Positions 5,212-7,200 of a stretch of 7,200 nucleotides of DNA are shown here, piece by piece (position 1 is the stretch's first letter; the number at the start of each line of letters is the position of its first letter). Source of the DNA: Desulfovibrio sp. (GTDB lineage Bacteria > Desulfobacterota > Desulfovibrionia > Desulfovibrionales > Desulfovibrionaceae); contig JAAUYX010000052.1 of assembly GCA_014804905.1 (NCBI GenBank), forward strand, positions 12,204-19,403, given 5' to 3'. Below the pieces are notes generated by a model. The model was not told the origin of the DNA. It was given only the letters and a program-made list of their open reading frames with translations, and did no database searches. The position numbers were made by a program, and so were the translations under genes.

Positions 5212-7200
5212 CTACCTCGCCGGAGCCTCGGGGGCCCAGTCCTCGCGCTGGATGCGCCAGTCTGTGCCGTCGTAGCGCAAAAGCAGGGTCTTGACGCCGC
5301 GGTCGCTGCGGCCTGCGCTGTCGGCATAGGCCTGGGCCATGTCCGCGCGGATGCCGCGCCTGTCCATGGCGAGGCGCAGCCCCGAAAGATTGACCATGGT
5401 CGGCCTGACCCGGCTCCAGAGGTCCTCCTTCTGTCGGCGGATGGTGCGGCTGCCCGCGCGGCCGCCCTGCACGGCGTCCGGCGTGTAAAAAGCCATGTAG
5501 TCGTCCACGCGCGCTCCTTCCCAGGCCTTGCGCCAGTCCTCCACGGCGCGGCTCACCTCGCCGCTGACCATTTCCAGATAATCGGCGGCGAGTCCGTATT
5601 CGCCCGGCTTGAACTCCGAGCCCACGATGCGGAACTCGCCGTCGGCGTCCTTGCGCCACCAGAGGGTGCGCAGGCCCTGCACCGCGCCCTCGGGCCCGAC
5701 CACCATCTGCTCGCAGCGGCTCACGGCCACGGGGTAATGGTATTCCAGCACGGGCTCGCGCTCCACGAGCCTGAGCCAGGGCTGGCGGAATTCCCGCTGG
5801 AGGGCGCGCATGGCGCTGTCGTAGGAGGGCCCACGCGGCACGCCCAGCGCGTGCGGCAGGCGGTTATAGTCCTTGCGGTCGTAAAAATCGGCAATGTCCG
5901 CGGAGCGGTCGGCAAAGGCCCGGTTCCAGGCGCGCACGTCGCGCGCAAGCGCGGCCTTGTCCTCGGCGGTGAAGGAATCCTGCGCCGGCGCGGCCTCCGC
6001 GGCAGGTTCCTGCGGCGCGGTCACGGGGGCCGGGGACGCCTGTGGAGGGGCCACGGGCGTGGGTTCCGCTGCCGGAGCGGCCGACGGGGCTGCGGGGGCG
6101 CTTTCCTGCGGTGCGGCTGCCGGCGGAGCTGCGGGAGCTGCCGGAACTTGCTGCGGTGAGCCGGGCGCGCCTTCGCGCGCGTCCATGCTCCGGCCGCTGC
6201 CCCAGGTGATTTCGGCAGGCGGGGCCACCGGCGTCCTGCGCGGCACGAGCGGGTCGCTGATGGCGACGAGCTGCCCGCCCTCCGGCGCCGTGGCCGGTGC
6301 GGTGGCAATGGCGGGCCCGGCCTTGGCCGCGGCTTCGCCGGTGGCGGCCTCCGGCGCCCTGGCCGGAGCGGCCACCGCCGCGGCCGGGGCCTCGGGCATG
6401 TCGAGCCGGGGCGGGACGGGCATTTCCGGGTCCGCGCCGCCCGCATCCGTGCCGATGTTGCGCGGGGCCTCGGCCACGAGCCGTCCCTGCTTGAAATCCG
6501 CCTGCATCCCCACGTCGCGTGGGGTCCATTCCATGCCCACGATGCGGAACTTGCCGTCGTCGCCCTTCTGCCAGTAGAGGCGGCGGATGCCCTCGGTGGA
6601 GAGGTTGGAGGCCGTGTAGAACTGCTCCGACCACGTCACCCAGTAGCCGGGCCCCTCCAGCGCGTGGATTTCCCGGTTGTAAATCTTGATGAAATTCAGG
6701 ATTTTGAAGAGGCGTTCCTTGTTGCGTCGGAAGGCCCCGAAATCCTCGGTGGCGCGGGAATAGGCCGGGGCGTCGTAAAAATCGAAAAGCGCGTCGGAGC
6801 GCGAGGCCCAGGCGTTGCTCCAGTCGCGCATGAGGTCCCGAAGCTCGGCCGCCGTGCCGTCGTCGGGCACGGGCGCGCGCGCGGCGTCGAATTCCTCGGC
6901 GAGCACCACGGGGGTTCCGGGCGTGAGCAGGGGCCCCACTTCCGCGATGTCCTTGAGGCCGATGGCCACGCAGCCCTTGGTGGGCACGAGGTCGAAGCCC
7001 TTGCTGTGAATCCAGATGCCGTGCCCGGTCTTGCCGCGCAGGCGGTCCACGGGGTTCGGGTAGTTCAGGGTATAGGCGATGCCCCCGTATTCGCGGAAGT
7101 CCAGACCGCCCGCGATTTTGTATTCCACAAAGTACACGCCTTCGGGCGTCTTCAGGTCGTTTATCTGCTGCTTGTCGCCGGAAAGCTGGCCCGTCACGCA
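5212..7200 (-). CDS. YkuD-fold L,D-transpeptidase/carboxypeptidase with three NTF2-like domains (5' end cut)
   Basis: The frame is open through the right edge, giving 662 visible residues; the GTG at 7197 is an internal valine, so the signal peptide and the start of the catalytic domain lie outside. Counting from that valine, residues 1-100 are the rest of a YkuD domain: GDKQQINDLKTPEGVYF, YGGIAYTLNYPNPVDRLRGK, GIWIHSKG and TKGCVAI. H64 and C76 are the expected catalytic pair. The stretch with NYPNPVDRLRGKTG followed by IWIH and TKGC recalls Helicobacter Csd6 and Campylobacter Pgp2, L,D-carboxypeptidases that trim peptidoglycan tripeptides and set cell shape and that also carry an NTF2-like domain. 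Here three NTF2-like units follow, at about 115-236, 411-540 and 544-657, with an Ala/Pro-rich linker at 251-408. Transpeptidase versus carboxypeptidase activity is undecided. It acts in the periplasm. The stop is three bases before the next gene's start. Confidence 0.88.
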   Translation of the reverse strand, partial: CVTGQLSGDKQQINDLKTPEGVYFVEYKIAGGLDFREYGGIAYTLNYPNPVDRLRGKTGHGIWIHSKGFDLVPTKGCVAIGLKDIAEVGPLLTPGTPVVLAEEFDAARAPVPDDGTAAELRDLMRDWSNAWASRSDALFDFYDAPAYSRATEDFGAFRRNKERLFKILNFIKIYNREIHALEGPGYWVTWSEQFYTASNLSTEGIRRLYWQKGDDGKFRIVGMEWTPRDVGMQADFKQGRLVAEAPRNIGTDAGGADPEMPVPPRLDMPEAPAAAVAAPARAPEAATGEAAAKAGPAIATAPATAPEGGQLVAISDPLVPRRTPVAPPAEITWGSGRSMDAREGAPGSPQQVPAAPAAPPAAAPQESAPAAPSAAPAAEPTPVAPPQASPAPVTAPQEPAAEAAPAQDSFTAEDKAALARDVRAWNRAFADRSADIADFYDRKDYNRLPHALGVPRGPSYDSAMRALQREFRQPWLRLVEREPVLEYHYPVAVSRCEQMVVGPEGAVQGLRTLWWRKDADGEFRIVGSEFKPGEYGLAADYLEMVSGEVSRAVEDWRKAWEGARVDDYMAFYTPDAVQGGRAGSRTIRRQKEDLWSRVRPTMVNLSGLRLAMDRRGIRADMAQAYADSAGRSDRGVKTLLLRYDGTDWRIQREDWAPEAPAR
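5227..6855 (-). repeat. Three tandem NTF2-like domain copies within the YkuD-fold gene
   Basis: Three related protein units lie at 6855-6490, 5967-5578 and 5568-5227. Each begins with a helix holding a W-x(3)-W/F pattern (DWSNAW, AWNRAF, DWRKAW), then an FY motif (FDFYD, ADFYD, MAFYT). Each ends with paired strands: LYWQKGDDGKFRIVGMEW, LWWRKDADGEFRIVGSEF and LLLRYDGTDWRIQREDW. Copies 1 and 2 share more with each other than with copy 3, including a following G-(M/L)-x-A-D-(F/Y) segment. This supports internal duplication at the protein level; DNA identity is not obvious. Confidence 0.75.
5974..6447 (-). repeat. Ala/Pro-rich low-complexity linker
   Basis: This stretch of about 158 codons encodes mostly Ala and Pro with scattered Glu, Gln, Ser and Thr (for example APAAPSAAPAAEPTPVAPP). 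It joins NTF2-like copy 1 to copy 2. It is likely extended and disordered, able to span part of the periplasm or reach through peptidoglycan. A short less-biased island at about 308-345 (GGQLVAISDPLVPRR, TWGSGRSMDAREG) interrupts it. The biased composition creates long spurious open frames on other strands. Confidence 0.8.

Noticed and set aside
4807..6159. 450-codon open frame on the plus strand
   Set aside because: It is antisense to the 249-aa membrane protein and the YkuD-fold gene. It ends in Gly/Arg/Cys-rich low complexity caused by the Ala/Pro linker on the other strand.
7195..7197. GTG at the right edge as the start of the YkuD-fold gene
   Set aside because: The frame continues through the window edge, and this position falls inside the YkuD domain just before the conserved T-G...GDK segment, so it is an internal valine codon.

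Overview
The window is a compact, GC-rich (roughly two-thirds G+C), almost gap-free piece of a Gram-negative chromosome. It contains no tRNA, rRNA, CRISPR array, insertion sequence or phage gene that I can see. The style suggests a Desulfovibrionaceae-like bacterium: strongly G/C-ending codons, a seryl-tRNA synthetase beside envelope genes, and an L,D-transpeptidase-fold protein of the Csd6/Pgp2 type with added NTF2-like domains. The genus is an inference from protein style, not a proven identification.

Left part (1-3009, all minus strand). Reading in the direction of transcription, there is a YajG-like outer-membrane-type lipoprotein (3009-2407), an exported TPR-repeat protein (2400-1276), and a 113-residue cytoplasmic protein of unknown function (1279-938) whose start overlaps the TPR stop as ATGA. 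After an 83-base gap comes a DMT/EamA-family permease (854-1), cut by the left edge. The first three genes are so tightly packed that they are almost certainly one operon. The permease may be read through from it or have its own signals.

Centre (3010-4440). A 153-base divergent intergenic region separates the lipoprotein operon from serS, which is on the plus strand and complete (425 aa). This region holds a perfect 12-bp palindrome overlapping candidate promoters in both directions, followed by a GC-rich serS leader with two possible hairpins. serS ends in a strong hairpin without a T-tract, shared with the convergent gene 18 bases away.

Right part (4459-7200, minus strand). A large YkuD-fold (L,D-transpeptidase/L,D-carboxypeptidase) protein, cut at its N-terminus by the right edge, carries three tandem NTF2-like domains split by an Ala/Pro-rich linker of about 160 residues. 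Three bases after its stop, a GTG start opens a 249-residue single-pass membrane protein with a coiled coil and a C-terminal periplasmic beta-rich domain. The pair looks like a translationally coupled peptidoglycan or cell-shape module. The most interesting content is this expanded Csd6/Pgp2-like protein with its coupled membrane partner, and the uncharacterised lipoprotein/TPR/113-aa operon. I found no clear new defence, mobile or RNA system.
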